39,878 nt of DNA from an uncultured Lachnospiraceae bacterium (GTDB taxonomy: Bacteria; Bacillota; Clostridia; Lachnospirales; Lachnospiraceae), in assembly GCA_947593655.1 (NCBI GenBank), contig CANQDS010000013.1, positions 1-39,878 on the forward strand, given 5' to 3'. How positions within the stretch are numbered: the first letter of the stretch is position 1; every line of letters begins with the position of its first letter. Both the position numbers and the translations under genes were made by a program. The notes beneath the pieces are model-generated. The model did not search any database. It had not been told where the DNA came from and was given only the letters and a program-made list of their open reading frames with translations. Below are positions 26,473 through 35,608 of this stretch, piece after piece.

Positions 26473-27630
26473 ATGATCAGTCAGAAGATGAAACTGGAAA
26501 TTGCAGCCGTGATGGCGTTTACCACGGTATTATCGGGAGTCTGCGTCTACGGAGGACAGAAAGAGAACGCGCAGGAGGAGCCCGGTGCGGTGCAGACTGC
26601 GGATCTGACTGCGGGGATCAGGACCGTGCTCAATACGGAGAACCAGCAGACGGCTTCCGTGACGTCCGGCGTTACGGATCTTTTGAATGATTTCAGCTAT
26701 GTGGGCGTTGTGGATACGGATACGAGCCTTGTGGCGGCCGCAAAGAACGAAGGAGCGGAAGGGCAGTCCGATGAGGAGGCGCTTCCGGAAGAACTCTGCG
26801 GCTACTCCAATATCGGTGTCGCCGTGCTCTCGGACGGGAAACTGAATGTCCGTGCGAATCCTTCCACCGACAGCGAGATCGTTGGGAAGATGGCGGACGG
26901 CGATGTCTGCGAGATCCTTTCCACGGACGGGGAATGGAGCAGCATTTCTTCGGGAAACGTGGAAGGTTATGTGAAAAATGAATACTTAATGAGCGGGAAA
27001 GAGGCATTGGAACGGGCCAAAGGCGAACTGCGGACCGTTGCGGAAGTGCAGACGGATTCCCTGCGCGTCCGCGCCGCGGCTTCGACGGAATCGGAGATCC
27101 TTTCGGTTGTACAGACGGGACAGGATCTGGCTTTTGTCGCGGATCACGGCGACTGGATCGAAGTGGAGGCCGACGGCGGAAGCGGCTATGTTTCCGCGGA
27201 ATATGTTTCGGTTTCCGACAAGCTTCCGACCGCGAAAACCATTTCGGAGCTGCGTTTCGGCGACGGCGTTTCGGATGTGAGATCTTCTCTGGTTTCCTAC
27301 GCCTGCCAGTTTATCGGCAACCGTTATGTCTGGGGCGGAACCAGCCTGACGAACGGCGTGGACTGCTCCGGGTTTACCATGCAGATCTATGCAAGATACG
27401 GGGTTTATCTGCCTCATTCTTCGAGGGCGCAGCCGGGCTACGGAACGAAGATCAGCGCCTCGGAAGCACAGCCGGGCGATCTGTTCTTCTACGGCAGCGG
27501 AAGATATATCAGCCATGTCGCGATCTACATCGGCAACGGCCAGATCGTACATGCCAGCGACGAGCGGGGCGGAATTAAGATTTCCAACGCGTATTACAGC
27601 AGACCGATCTGCGTTGTCAGATATTTATAA
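26473..27630 (+). CDS. Secreted NlpC/P60 cell-wall hydrolase with two SH3 domains
   Basis: This is a predicted exported peptidoglycan endopeptidase cutting the peptide stem. It has 385 residues. The start at 26473 follows GGGAGGAG and gives a short basic start and hydrophobic signal (LEIAAVMAFTTVLSGVCVYG). SH3b domains at about 115-172 and 188-248 (KLNVRANPSTDSEIVG, SLRVRAAASTESEIL) should bind the wall. The NlpC/P60 domain has the catalytic C298 (DCSGF), H348 (SHVAIYIG) and H360 (IVHAS). All three are intact. It is a single gene between the ribF stop and the rpsO promoter. Cell separation or wall turnover is the likely role. Confidence 0.93.
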   Translation: MISQKMKLEIAAVMAFTTVLSGVCVYGGQKENAQEEPGAVQTADLTAGIRTVLNTENQQTASVTSGVTDLLNDFSYVGVVDTDTSLVAAAKNEGAEGQSDEEALPEELCGYSNIGVAVLSDGKLNVRANPSTDSEIVGKMADGDVCEILSTDGEWSSISSGNVEGYVKNEYLMSGKEALERAKGELRTVAEVQTDSLRVRAAASTESEILSVVQTGQDLAFVADHGDWIEVEADGGSGYVSAEYVSVSDKLPTAKTISELRFGDGVSDVRSSLVSYACQFIGNRYVWGGTSLTNGVDCSGFTMQIYARYGVYLPHSSRAQPGYGTKISASEAQPGDLFFYGSGRYISHVAIYIGNGQIVHASDERGGIKISNAYYSRPICVVRYL

Positions 27631-27637
27631 TTTTTTG

Positions 27638-27666
27638 TTTACAATGCGACCGAACTGTGTTATATT
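27638..27666 (+). promoter_or_regulatory. Sigma-A promoter of rpsO
   Basis: TTTACA (27638-27643) and TATATT (27661-27666) are 17 bases apart, eight bases after the preceding stop. Confidence 0.8.
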
Positions 27667-27675
27667 GTCTTAGTA

Positions 27676-27727
27676 TGAGTCAGCCCATATTCGGTGGATG
27701 GACACTCCGACCTTCTGCTGAGTATCA
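27676..27727 (+). promoter_or_regulatory. Candidate S15 autoregulatory leader
   Basis: TCAGC (27680-27684) can pair with GCTGA (27717-27721), with outer ATGA and TCAT. Inside, GGTGGA pairs with TCCGACC with one bulged base. S15 is known to bind its own leader in several bacterial lineages with unrelated structures. The assignment here is by position and foldability. Confidence 0.45.
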
Positions 27728-27764
27728 TGTTTACCGGGCGTAAAAAATAAAGGAGGGTCATTAC

Positions 27765-28031
27765 ATGATCGCAAAAGAAAAGAAACAGGCAATCATTGCC
27801 GAATACGGCAGAACGCCGAACGACACGGGTTCTCCGGAGGTTCAGATCGCAATTCTGACCGCGAGGATTCAGGAGCTTACCGAGCATTTGAAGGTGAATC
27901 CGAAGGATCATCACTCCAGAAGAGGAATGCTTAAGATGATCGGACAGAGAAGAGGACTGCTTGCTTACCTGAAGAATGTGGACATTGAGAGATACCGTTC
28001 TCTGATCGAGCGTTTAGGACTTAGAAAATAA
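27765..28031 (+). CDS. rpsO: 30S ribosomal protein S15
   Basis: S15 binds the central domain of 16S rRNA early in 30S assembly and forms a bridge to the 50S subunit. It is 88 residues, the standard length. The family signature runs from [11 protein letters not shown] through [19 protein letters not shown] to [18 protein letters not shown] lies eight bases before the ATG. A promoter, foldable leader and terminator enclose it. pnp follows, the same rpsO-pnp order as in most bacteria. Confidence 0.97.
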   Translation: MIAKEKKQAIIAEYGRTPNDTGSPEVQIAILTARIQELTEHLKVNPKDHHSRRGMLKMIGQRRGLLAYLKNVDIERYRSLIERLGLRK

Positions 28032-28040
28032 GCATGGAAA

Positions 28041-28071
28041 AGAGCGGAGTTTTATATTCCGTTCTTTTTTT
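28041..28071 (+). terminator. Terminator between rpsO and pnp
   Basis: AGAGCGGA (28041-28048) pairs with TCCGTTCT (28058-28065, one G-U pair) and runs into seven T. Read-through probably feeds pnp, as no strong separate pnp promoter is visible. Confidence 0.8.
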
Positions 28072-28106
28072 CTATGCCGGGAGAGAGAAATAGAAGGAGA
28101 AAACAT

Positions 28107-30200
28107 ATGTACAAAACTTATTCAATGGAACTGGCCGGAAGAACCTTATCGGTTGACATCGGCCGGGTATGTGCACAGGCGAACGGAGCCGCTCTGTTAC
28201 AGTACGGAGATACCACTGTTTTATCTACGGCGACTGCTTCGGATAAGCCGCGCGACGGGATCGATTTTTTCCCGTTAAGCGTAGAGTATGAGGAGAAGAT
28301 GTATGCGGTCGGGAAGATTCCTGGCGGATTCAATAAGCGGGAGGGAAAGCCGTCTGAGAATGCGATCCTGACCTCGCGCGTGATCGACCGCCCGATGCGT
28401 CCGCTGTTCCCGAAGGATTACCGGAATGACGTGACGTTGAACAACATGGTCATGTCCGTAGACCCGAAATGCCGCCCGGAATTGGTTGCGATGATCGGCG
28501 CGGCGCTTGCAGCCACGATTTCGGATATTCCGTTCGACGGGCCGTGCGCGATGACGCAGATGGGAATGATCGATGGGAAATTCATCGTCAACCCGTCCCA
28601 GAAGGAATGGGACGAGGGTGATCTGATGTTGACCGTTGCCTCCACGAAAGAGAAAGTCATCATGATCGAGGCCGGCGCAAACGAGATCCCGGAAGATAAG
28701 ATGATCGAAGCAATCTATCAGTGCCACGAAGTCAACCAGACGGTGATCGCTTTTATCGAGCAGATCTGCGCGGAGGTCGGGAAGCCGAAGCACGAATATG
28801 TCAGCTGCGCGGTTCCGGAGGAGATGTTTGCGGCGATCCGTGAGATCGTTTCGCCGGAGCAGATGGAAGAGGCTGTCTTCACGGACGAGAAACAGAAACG
28901 GGAAGAGAATATCAAAGAGATCACGGCAAAACTCGAAGAAGCGTTTGCAGAGAACGAAGAATGGCTGGCGCTTTTAGACGAAGCCGTTTACCAGTACCAG
29001 AAGAAGACCGTGCGCAAGATGATCTTAAAAGACCACAAGCGCCCGGACGGACGCGCGATCGAACAGATCCGCCCGCTTTCGGCGGAAGTGGATCTGATCC
29101 CGAGAGTGCATGGTTCCGCCATGTTCACCCGCGGACAGACGCAGATCTGCGACGTCGTTACCCTTGCACCGCTTTCCGAAGTACAGAAGATCGACGGTCT
29201 GGATGCCAATATCACGACGAAGCGCTATCTGCACCAGTACAATTTCCCGTCCTACTCGGTCGGCGAAACGAAAGTTTCCCGCGGCCCGGGACGCCGCGAG
29301 ATCGGACACGGCGCTCTGGCGGAACGCGCTTTGATCCCGGTGCTTCCGAGCGTGGAAGAGTTCCCGTATGCGATCCGTGCCGTATCGGAAACGTTTGAAT
29401 CCAACGGCTCTACGTCGATGGCGTCTACCTGCGCGTCCTGCATGTCGCTGATGGCGGCCGGAGTACCGATCAAGAAGATGGTTGCGGGAATCTCCTGCGG
29501 ACTGGTTACGGGAGATACCGACGATGATTACGTCGTACTGACGGATATCCAGGGACTCGAGGATTTCTTCGGGGATATGGACTTTAAAGTAACCGGAACG
29601 CATGACGGGATCACCGCGATCCAGATGGATATCAAGATCCACGGACTAACCCGCCCGATCGTGGAAGAGGCGATCGCACGGACGAGGGAAGCGCGTCTTT
29701 ACATCATGGACGAGGTTATGAGCAAGGCCATCGCGGAACCGCGCAAGGAAGTAAGCCCGTGGGCTCCGAAGATCGAGCAGATCGTCATTGATCCGAACAA
29801 GATCGGCGATGTTGTCGGCCAGAAGGGCAAGACCATCAACGAGATCATTGCGCGGACAGATGTCAAGATCGATATTTCCGAGGACGGTTCGGTATCCGTC
29901 TGCGGAACGGATAAGGCGATGATCCGCAAGGCCATCGAGATGATCGAAACGATCGTTACGGATTTTGAAGAAGGACAGATCTTCACCGGAACGGTTGTAA
30001 GCATCAAAGAATTCGGGGCGTTTATCGAATTTGCTCCGGGCAAAGAAGGAATGGTGCATATTTCCAAGATTGCCAGAGAGCGCATTAACCGCGTGGAAGA
30101 TGTGCTCACGCTGGGCGATAAGGTGAAAGTCGTCTGCCTCGGCAAGGACAAGATGGGAAGGATCAGCTTCTCCATCAAGGATGTACCGGCGGATAAATAA
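28107..30200 (+). CDS. pnp: Polynucleotide phosphorylase
   Basis: PNPase degrades RNA 3' to 5' with phosphate and works in the mRNA decay complex. It has 697 residues. The start at 28107 follows AGAAGGAG; the frame runs back to 28074 with a basic stretch lacking a ribosome site. Two RNase PH domains are present, the first with NKREGKPSENAILTSRVIDRP and the second with FNFPSYSVGE-like YNFPSYSVGETK, GRREIGHGALAERAL and SNGSTSMAS. A KH domain (GDVVGQKGKTINEI) and an S1 domain (FTGTVVSIKEFGAFIEFAPGKEGMVHIS spans it) complete the usual order. A strong terminator follows. Confidence 0.96.
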   Translation: MYKTYSMELAGRTLSVDIGRVCAQANGAALLQYGDTTVLSTATASDKPRDGIDFFPLSVEYEEKMYAVGKIPGGFNKREGKPSENAILTSRVIDRPMRPLFPKDYRNDVTLNNMVMSVDPKCRPELVAMIGAALAATISDIPFDGPCAMTQMGMIDGKFIVNPSQKEWDEGDLMLTVASTKEKVIMIEAGANEIPEDKMIEAIYQCHEVNQTVIAFIEQICAEVGKPKHEYVSCAVPEEMFAAIREIVSPEQMEEAVFTDEKQKREENIKEITAKLEEAFAENEEWLALLDEAVYQYQKKTVRKMILKDHKRPDGRAIEQIRPLSAEVDLIPRVHGSAMFTRGQTQICDVVTLAPLSEVQKIDGLDANITTKRYLHQYNFPSYSVGETKVSRGPGRREIGHGALAERALIPVLPSVEEFPYAIRAVSETFESNGSTSMASTCASCMSLMAAGVPIKKMVAGISCGLVTGDTDDDYVVLTDIQGLEDFFGDMDFKVTGTHDGITAIQMDIKIHGLTRPIVEEAIARTREARLYIMDEVMSKAIAEPRKEVSPWAPKIEQIVIDPNKIGDVVGQKGKTINEIIARTDVKIDISEDGSVSVCGTDKAMIRKAIEMIETIVTDFEEGQIFTGTVVSIKEFGAFIEFAPGKEGMVHISKIARERINRVEDVLTLGDKVKVVCLGKDKMGRISFSIKDVPADK

Positions 30201-30213
30201 CAGATCAATAGTC

Positions 30214-30242
30214 AAAGCGCTGCCCTCGGGCGGCGCTTTTTT
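30214..30242 (+). terminator. Intrinsic terminator of pnp
   Basis: AAGCGC-T-GCC pairs with GGC-G-GCGCTT around a CTCG tetraloop and is followed by six T. Confidence 0.9.
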
Positions 30243-30246
30243 CTGC

Positions 30247-30434
30247 TTTGCAGCCGCGCCGGGCACGCAATTTTGCCGGGTGCGAAGAATCCAAGCTTGC
30301 CGGATTCTTTGCGTTACAAATGACGCTCAAGGCCGCCGTGGCTGCACACGAGCGCGCATAGAAAATCGGCTGTTTTGCAGCCGCGCCGGGCGCGAGGAAT
30401 CCGCGGTAATATCCCCCGTGGGGGCTTGCGCCCC
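30247..30434. repeat. Intergenic repeats and hairpins between pnp and cbiM
   Basis: The 250 bases hold no gene. TTTGCAGCCGCGCCGGGC occurs twice (30247-30264 and 30374-30391). AAGAATCC (30285-30292) pairs with GGATTCTT (30302-30309) and extends to 11 pairs. GGGGC-TTGC-GCCCC (30421-30434) forms a short hairpin. A weak promoter, TTGCGC with TAAAGT 16 bases on (30426-30453), is possible. No cobalamin or nickel/cobalt riboswitch core was recognised. Confidence 0.55.
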
Positions 30435-30493
30435 GGCCGGAATATGGTAAAGTAGTAAGAAGATTAAAGAAAAAAGTCCTAGGGGGAATTGTT

Positions 30494-31516
30494 ATGCATA
30501 TGGCGGATGCGCTGGTCACTCCGGCCGTGGCGGGGGCGATGTATGCCTGTTCCGCGGTTGCGGCGGCTTATTCCATCAGACAGGTGCGTCTGGAAGAAGA
30601 CGCAAAAAAGGTTCCGGTGATGGGCGTGATGGGAGCCTTTGTTTTTGCGGCGCAAATGATCAATTTCACGATTCCGGGAACCGGTTCGAGCGGGCATTTG
30701 TGCGGAGGCATGATGCTGTCTGCGGTTCTCGGGCCGTATGCCGGTTTTCTGACGCTGATCGGCGTGCTACTCGTCCAGTGTCTGCTGTTTGCGGACGGCG
30801 GTCTGCTCGCGCTCGGGTGCAATATCTGGAACATGGCGTTCTACGGCTGTATGATCGGGGCGCTTCTGATCTGGAAACCGATGATGAAAAAGGGGATTAC
30901 CAAAGGCAGGATCGCTGCAGCATCGATCCTCGGGTGCGTCCTGACGCTGCAGCTCGGGGCGTTTTCCGTCGTGCTGGAAACGACGGCGTCCCATATCACG
31001 GAACTGCCGTTTGCCGCGTTTGCGGCGGTCATGCAGCCGATCCATCTGCTGATCGGGCTGGTGGAAGGGCTGATCACGGCGGCGGTTCTCATCTTTGTCC
31101 ATGAGGCGCGGCCGGAGCTTTTGTTCTGCAGCCGGAAAGAGGATCGGACGGCGGGGCGGTTTTCTTTTGGGACGACGCTTAAGTTTCTGGGGGCGGCCGC
31201 GCTCGTAACCGGCGGGCTTCTTTCGCTTGCGGCGTCCTCGAACCCGGACGGACTGGAGTGGTCCGTGGAAAAGATCGCAGGCACCGCGGAACCGGGCGGC
31301 GGAGCGCAGAACGCCGTACAGGAGAAGATCGCGCTGCTTCCGGATTATGCGTTCCGCGGTTCGGAGTCGGCGTTCGGAACGGTTGTTTCGGGAATCGCCG
31401 GAGTTCTGGCCGTTGCCGGGCTCTGCGCCGGGATCTGCTATTTTTTTAAATTTTTACAAAAACACAGGTGGGCGGAAGTAAAAGAAAATGGGGCAGACAG
31501 GAAAGGCAGTTCATGA
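30494..31516 (+). CDS. cbiM: Cobalt/nickel ECF transporter substrate-binding component CbiM with fused CbiN-like part
   Basis: This is the membrane S component that captures Co2+ or Ni2+. It has 340 residues with about eight membrane segments. The N-terminal MHMADAL provides the invariant Met1-His2 that coordinates the metal, which fixes the start; AGGGGGA lies seven bases upstream. The core has GAFVFAAQMINF, GTGSSGHLCGG and GCNIWNMAFYG. The C-terminal third (SNPDGLEWSVEK followed by a membrane segment) matches the CbiN/PDGLE type, so a separate cbiN is not needed. It overlaps cbiQ by 29 bases. Cobalt against nickel cannot be decided from sequence. Confidence 0.9.
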   Translation: MHMADALVTPAVAGAMYACSAVAAAYSIRQVRLEEDAKKVPVMGVMGAFVFAAQMINFTIPGTGSSGHLCGGMMLSAVLGPYAGFLTLIGVLLVQCLLFADGGLLALGCNIWNMAFYGCMIGALLIWKPMMKKGITKGRIAAASILGCVLTLQLGAFSVVLETTASHITELPFAAFAAVMQPIHLLIGLVEGLITAAVLIFVHEARPELLFCSRKEDRTAGRFSFGTTLKFLGAAALVTGGLLSLAASSNPDGLEWSVEKIAGTAEPGGGAQNAVQEKIALLPDYAFRGSESAFGTVVSGIAGVLAVAGLCAGICYFFKFLQKHRWAEVKENGADRKGSS

Positions 31517-32300
31517 AGTTCATCGTTTGGAGCAGCTGGCGGCAAGGGATCAGTGGGTGAACCGGATCCATCCGCTGGTGAAGTTTTTTCTGACGGTCGG
31601 CTATCTTGCCGTAACGGTTTCGTTTCCCGCTTACGACCTCGCCGGGACGGCGGGAATGGCGGTCTATCCATTGGCGCTTTTGATTCTTGCCGACCTTTCG
31701 TTCCGGGATACGGGAAAACGCCTGCGGCTGGTGCTTCCGTTTGTTCTGCTGATCGGGCTCGGAAATCTCTTCTTTGACAGAAACCTCGTGCAGATCGGCG
31801 GCTTTACGATCCGCGCGGGCGTTGTTTCGATGGCGGTGCTCTTTGTCAAGGGAACGCTCTGCGTTCTGGCGTCCTATCTGCTGATCGCGACGACTTCCAT
31901 GGAAAAACTCTGCTATGCATTCGGAATCCTGCATTTTCCCAAAGCGGTCATCACCCAGTTCCTTCTGACATGGCGTTATCTGACATTGCTTTTGGAGGAA
32001 GTGAACCGGATGACGGATGCCTATGCGCTGCGCGCGCCGGGGCAGAAAGGGATCCGCATGAAAGCGTGGGGTTCCCTCGCCGGGCAGCTTCTGCTAAGGA
32101 GCATGGATCGGGCGGACGGCGTATACGAAAGTATGCTGCTCCGCGGCTACCGGGGCGACTACGCCTATATCCGGGAAACGGCGCCGCTTCGGGGACGGGA
32201 TGCGGCATGGCTGCTGTTCTGGGGAGCATTGTTTGTCCTGTTCCGCAGATTCCCGGTTCTGTATCTTGCCGGAGCCGGTATCGGAGGGCTGTTATCATGA
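31488..32300 (+). CDS. cbiQ: ECF transporter transmembrane component CbiQ
   Basis: This T component links substrate capture by CbiM with ATP hydrolysis by CbiO. It has 270 residues, several membrane segments, and the two cytoplasmic coupling motifs with short Ala-Arg-Gly-type signatures around DAYALRAPG and ESMLLRGYRG. The ATG lies inside the cbiM 3' end (29-base overlap), and the stop overlaps the cbiO start by four bases, so the three genes form one tightly coupled unit. Confidence 0.9.
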   Translation: MGQTGKAVHEVHRLEQLAARDQWVNRIHPLVKFFLTVGYLAVTVSFPAYDLAGTAGMAVYPLALLILADLSFRDTGKRLRLVLPFVLLIGLGNLFFDRNLVQIGGFTIRAGVVSMAVLFVKGTLCVLASYLLIATTSMEKLCYAFGILHFPKAVITQFLLTWRYLTLLLEEVNRMTDAYALRAPGQKGIRMKAWGSLAGQLLLRSMDRADGVYESMLLRGYRGDYAYIRETAPLRGRDAAWLLFWGALFVLFRRFPVLYLAGAGIGGLLS

Positions 32301-33046
32301 GTGATCTGCAGATCGAAGTAAAAAACATATCGTTTGCCTATGAAAAAGGCCGGGAAGTGTTATCCGGCGTTTCGTTTACTGTCGCAAAAGGCGAGTCGGT
32401 CGGGCTGATCGGCGCCAACGGAGCGGGAAAATCCACCCTTTTAAAACTGCTGGTCGGTCTGAATCCGGGCTTTTCGGGCGAAGCCTGCCTGTTCGGGCTT
32501 CCGCTGGAAAAACAAAACCTGGCAGAGATCCGTTCGCGCACCGGCTATGTTTTTCAGGATTCGGACAGCCAGCTTTTCTTAAATACCGTCTATGAGGATG
32601 TGGCGTTTGCACCGAGAAATTACAAAATGACGGAGGCAGAAACGAAAGAGCGGGTGCTTCATGCCCTGGAACTTACCGGGATTCCCCATCTTAGCAGCCG
32701 GCAGATTTATAAGCTCTCCGGCGGGGAAAAGAAGCTGGTTTCGATCGCGACCGTCTTATCGATGACGCCGGAGCTGATCCTTTTCGACGAGCCGTCGATC
32801 GCGCTGGATCCGAAAAACCGCCGGAATCTGATCCGGATCCTAAACTCTATGGATCAGACGAAAGTCATCGCTTCGCACGATCTGGATCTGATCCTCGATA
32901 CCTGCGGGCGGACGATCCTTTTATCAGATCAGACTGTGGTCTGCGACGGGCGGACGGAGGAGATCTTAACGGACCGCGGGCTTTTAGAGGCGCACGGGCT
33001 GGAACTGCCGCTCGGCCTCCAGCGCACAGCGCACAGACCGGAATGA
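32297..33046 (+). CDS. cbiO: ECF transporter ATP-binding protein CbiO
   Basis: This 249-residue ABC ATPase powers the metal transporter. Walker A is GANGAGKST (about 39-47), the Q-loop is VFQDSDSQLF, the ABC signature is LSGGEKK, Walker B is LILFDEPS, and the switch histidine is in IASHDLD. The VFQDSD form is typical of ECF-type ATPases. The start ATG overlaps the cbiQ stop (ATGA). A longer reading frame extends upstream inside cbiQ but is only a shadow. Confidence 0.94.
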   Translation: MSDLQIEVKNISFAYEKGREVLSGVSFTVAKGESVGLIGANGAGKSTLLKLLVGLNPGFSGEACLFGLPLEKQNLAEIRSRTGYVFQDSDSQLFLNTVYEDVAFAPRNYKMTEAETKERVLHALELTGIPHLSSRQIYKLSGGEKKLVSIATVLSMTPELILFDEPSIALDPKNRRNLIRILNSMDQTKVIASHDLDLILDTCGRTILLSDQTVVCDGRTEEILTDRGLLEAHGLELPLGLQRTAHRPE

Positions 33047-33101
33047 CCGATTCGCCTTCAGGGAACGGGGAACTGCCGCGGGGCATATCATAAAATAAAA
33101 A

Positions 33102-33995
33102 ATGAATCGTGTCAAAAAACTGGTACATGCGGAGAAAGTATACGAAGAGGGCTATACCGGAAAGAACGGAACCATCGTGCTTTTGGATACGGGGATCGCG
33201 GCGTCGCATCCGGATCTGAATAACCGCAGGATCTATTTCAAAGATTTTGTGCATGGAAAAAGCGGCGCCTACGACGACAACGGGCACGGCACCCATATCG
33301 CCGGGATCCTGTGCGGGAGCGGGCGGATGAGCCGCGGTGAAACGTCGGGCATGGCGCCGGGCGCGGGACTTGTCGTGCTGAAAGTGCTGGATGAAAAGGG
33401 AAACGGGGATACGCAGGATGTGCTGCGCGCGCTGGACTGGGTGAAGAAAAACCACCGTCTTTACCGGATCCGGCTTTTGAATTTTTCCGTCGGATTTCTG
33501 CCTGGCGCGGATTTTAAAGAGCAGAAAGAGCTGCTGGAGGCCATTGAAGACCTGTGGGACGACGGCATCTTAATCGTCGCCGCGGCGGGCAACAACGGGC
33601 CGCGGCGGCAGTCGGTCACAGTGCCGGGAATTTCCCGGAAAGTCGTCACGGTCGGGGCGAGCGACGATGCGGCTTATCCGTTTTCGGATCTTCCGGCCGG
33701 CTACAGCGGGAAAGGGCCGACCGGCTGCTGCATCGTAAAACCGGAGATCCTCGCGCCGGGAACGCGCATTTTAAGCCTGAGCCATACGGATTCTGGCTAC
33801 GTCAGAAAAAGCGGCACATCGATGGCCGCGCCGATCGTCTGCGGCGCGCTTGCGCTGGCTTATGAGAAAGCGCCGGATATTTCGCCCGCCGGGTTAAAGC
33901 TCCGGCTTTATGAAACGGTCCAGCCTGTCCCGAAAGACCGTTTTATGAAATCATGGGGCATACTGCATGTTGATAATCTCATGGAAATGCTATAG
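33102..33995 (+). CDS. Intracellular subtilisin-like serine protease (S8)
   Basis: This 297-residue S8 protease has the complete triad: D29 (LLDTGIA), H62 (DNGHGTHIAG) and the serine in SGTSMAAP at about residue 245. The oxyanion Asn region AAAGNNGP is also present. No signal peptide or pro-domain is seen, so it probably works in the cytoplasm like Bacillus intracellular subtilases. A short N-terminal lead (MNRVKKLVHAEKVY) could act as an inhibitory segment. No good ribosome site precedes the ATG, which suggests low or coupled translation after cbiO (55 bases upstream). Substrate unknown. Confidence 0.9.
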   Translation: MNRVKKLVHAEKVYEEGYTGKNGTIVLLDTGIAASHPDLNNRRIYFKDFVHGKSGAYDDNGHGTHIAGILCGSGRMSRGETSGMAPGAGLVVLKVLDEKGNGDTQDVLRALDWVKKNHRLYRIRLLNFSVGFLPGADFKEQKELLEAIEDLWDDGILIVAAAGNNGPRRQSVTVPGISRKVVTVGASDDAAYPFSDLPAGYSGKGPTGCCIVKPEILAPGTRILSLSHTDSGYVRKSGTSMAAPIVCGALALAYEKAPDISPAGLKLRLYETVQPVPKDRFMKSWGILHVDNLMEML

Positions 33996-34069
33996 AATAG
34001 GCAGGAGGGATCCTGTTCCCGCGCCGGTGCGGCAGAGAGATGCCGGACCGGGAGAAAAGGAGGCACGTT

Positions 34070-35608
34070 ATGAAACGGATCGCCAATCTTTTGTTCAGCA
34101 AACTGGTGCTTTCCAGCCTCATTATCCTGCTGCAGTTCGGCTGGATCGTCTATATCACTTATTATACGACCACGCGCAATTCCGCGGTCAATGCGGCTTT
34201 CCATGTGCTGGCAATCGTACTTGCGGTTTATGTGGCAAATAAAGAGATGCGCCCTTACGCGAAGCTGTCCTGGATCTTTGCCATTCTGCTGCTTCCGGTC
34301 TGCGGCTGCCCGGCCTATGTGATGTTCGGGCGTTCCGGTCTGACCGGAAAGACCAGAAAAGGCATGGAAGCGATGGCAAGGGAGCTTGCGCCGTTCCGGA
34401 AGGACAGCCGGGAAACGGAAGAGGAGCTTAAGGAAAAAGACCGCGATGCGCACAAGCTGGCGCACTATATTTCCGGCTGCGCGGGGTTTCCTTTGTACCA
34501 TGAAGACGACGCCCGCTATTTTTCCAGCGGGGAGGAAATGTTTCCGCAGCTTTTGAAGGATCTCGAAAGCGCCAGACAGTTTATTTTTCTGGAGTTTTTC
34601 ATCCTGCAGCCGGGGGAGATGTTCGATTCCGTGGTGGAGATCCTCTCACGGAAAGCGAAAGAAGGCGTCTGCGTCCGCCTGATCTATGACGACGTCGGCT
34701 GCATCAGTACGCTAAAGCCGCGTTATTACCGGATTTTACAGGCAAAAGGGATCCACTGTGCCAGCTTTAATCCGTTCCGTCCGTTTCTTTCGATCGTGAT
34801 GAATAACCGCGACCACCGGAAAATCCTGATCGTGGACGGAAAGATCGCCTATACGGGCGGCGTGAATCTTGCGGACGAATATATCAACGTCCGCCCGCGT
34901 TTCGGCTACTGGAAAGACGCCGCGATCCGGATCACCGGGGCGGCTGTGTGGAATTTTACCTCCATGTTCTTGGAAATGTGGAATTATATCGTCAAAGGAA
35001 CCGAGGATTACGGGAAATACCGGATGGATCTTCCGGAGCCGGAAAAAGCGCCGGAAGGAAAAGGGTTTGTGCAGCCTTACGGCGATACGCCGTTAGACCG
35101 GGAGAACACGGGCGAGAACGTTTATCTGAACATCATCACGCAGGCGAAAGAATATGTGTATATTTTTACACCGTACCTGATTATCGGGCCGGAGATGGAG
35201 AGCGCGCTGATCAACGCCGCCAAGTGCGGCGTGGACGTGCGCATCGTAACGCCGGGGATCCCGGACAAGAAGATGATCTATCTTTTAACGCAGTCCCACT
35301 ACGAACCGCTGATCCGCGGCGGAGTGAAGATCTATCAGTATACGCCGGGCTTTATCCATTCCAAATGCTTTGTTTCGGATGATAAATATGCGGTCGTCGG
35401 TTCAATTAATCTGGATTTCCGCAGCCTTTATCTGCATTTTGAGTGCGGAACGGTTTTGTATTATTCCGGCGCGGTCATGGACGTCAAGCGGGATGCGCTG
35501 GAAACGTTTGCGGACAGCCGGCCGGTTTCTCTGGAATTCTGTCATAACCGGAAACTTCCGGTCCGGCTGATGCAGAGCGTGCTGCGTTTGTTTGCGCCGC
35601 TTCTGTAG
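34070..35608 (+). CDS. cls: Cardiolipin synthase (phospholipase D family)
   Basis: The enzyme makes cardiolipin from phosphatidylglycerol at the membrane. It has 512 residues. AAGGAGG fixes the start at 34070, ten codons inside a longer open frame. Two N-terminal membrane helices (LVLSSLIILLQFGWIVYITY and the next) form the PLDNc domain. Two PLD domains follow with intact HKD motifs, HRKILIVDGKIAYTGG (about residue 249) and HSKCFVSDDKYAVVGSINLD (about 430). The last codons and stop lie inside the first unit of the 34-bp tandem array. Confidence 0.94.
   Translation: MKRIANLLFSKLVLSSLIILLQFGWIVYITYYTTTRNSAVNAAFHVLAIVLAVYVANKEMRPYAKLSWIFAILLLPVCGCPAYVMFGRSGLTGKTRKGMEAMARELAPFRKDSRETEEELKEKDRDAHKLAHYISGCAGFPLYHEDDARYFSSGEEMFPQLLKDLESARQFIFLEFFILQPGEMFDSVVEILSRKAKEGVCVRLIYDDVGCISTLKPRYYRILQAKGIHCASFNPFRPFLSIVMNNRDHRKILIVDGKIAYTGGVNLADEYINVRPRFGYWKDAAIRITGAAVWNFTSMFLEMWNYIVKGTEDYGKYRMDLPEPEKAPEGKGFVQPYGDTPLDRENTGENVYLNIITQAKEYVYIFTPYLIIGPEMESALINAAKCGVDVRIVTPGIPDKKMIYLLTQSHYEPLIRGGVKIYQYTPGFIHSKCFVSDDKYAVVGSINLDFRSLYLHFECGTVLYYSGAVMDVKRDALETFADSRPVSLEFCHNRKLPVRLMQSVLRLFAPLL

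Noticed and set aside
30243-30493. Cobalamin riboswitch before cbiM
   Set aside because: The conserved B12-box type core was not found, and the stretch is dominated by a direct repeat and simple hairpins.
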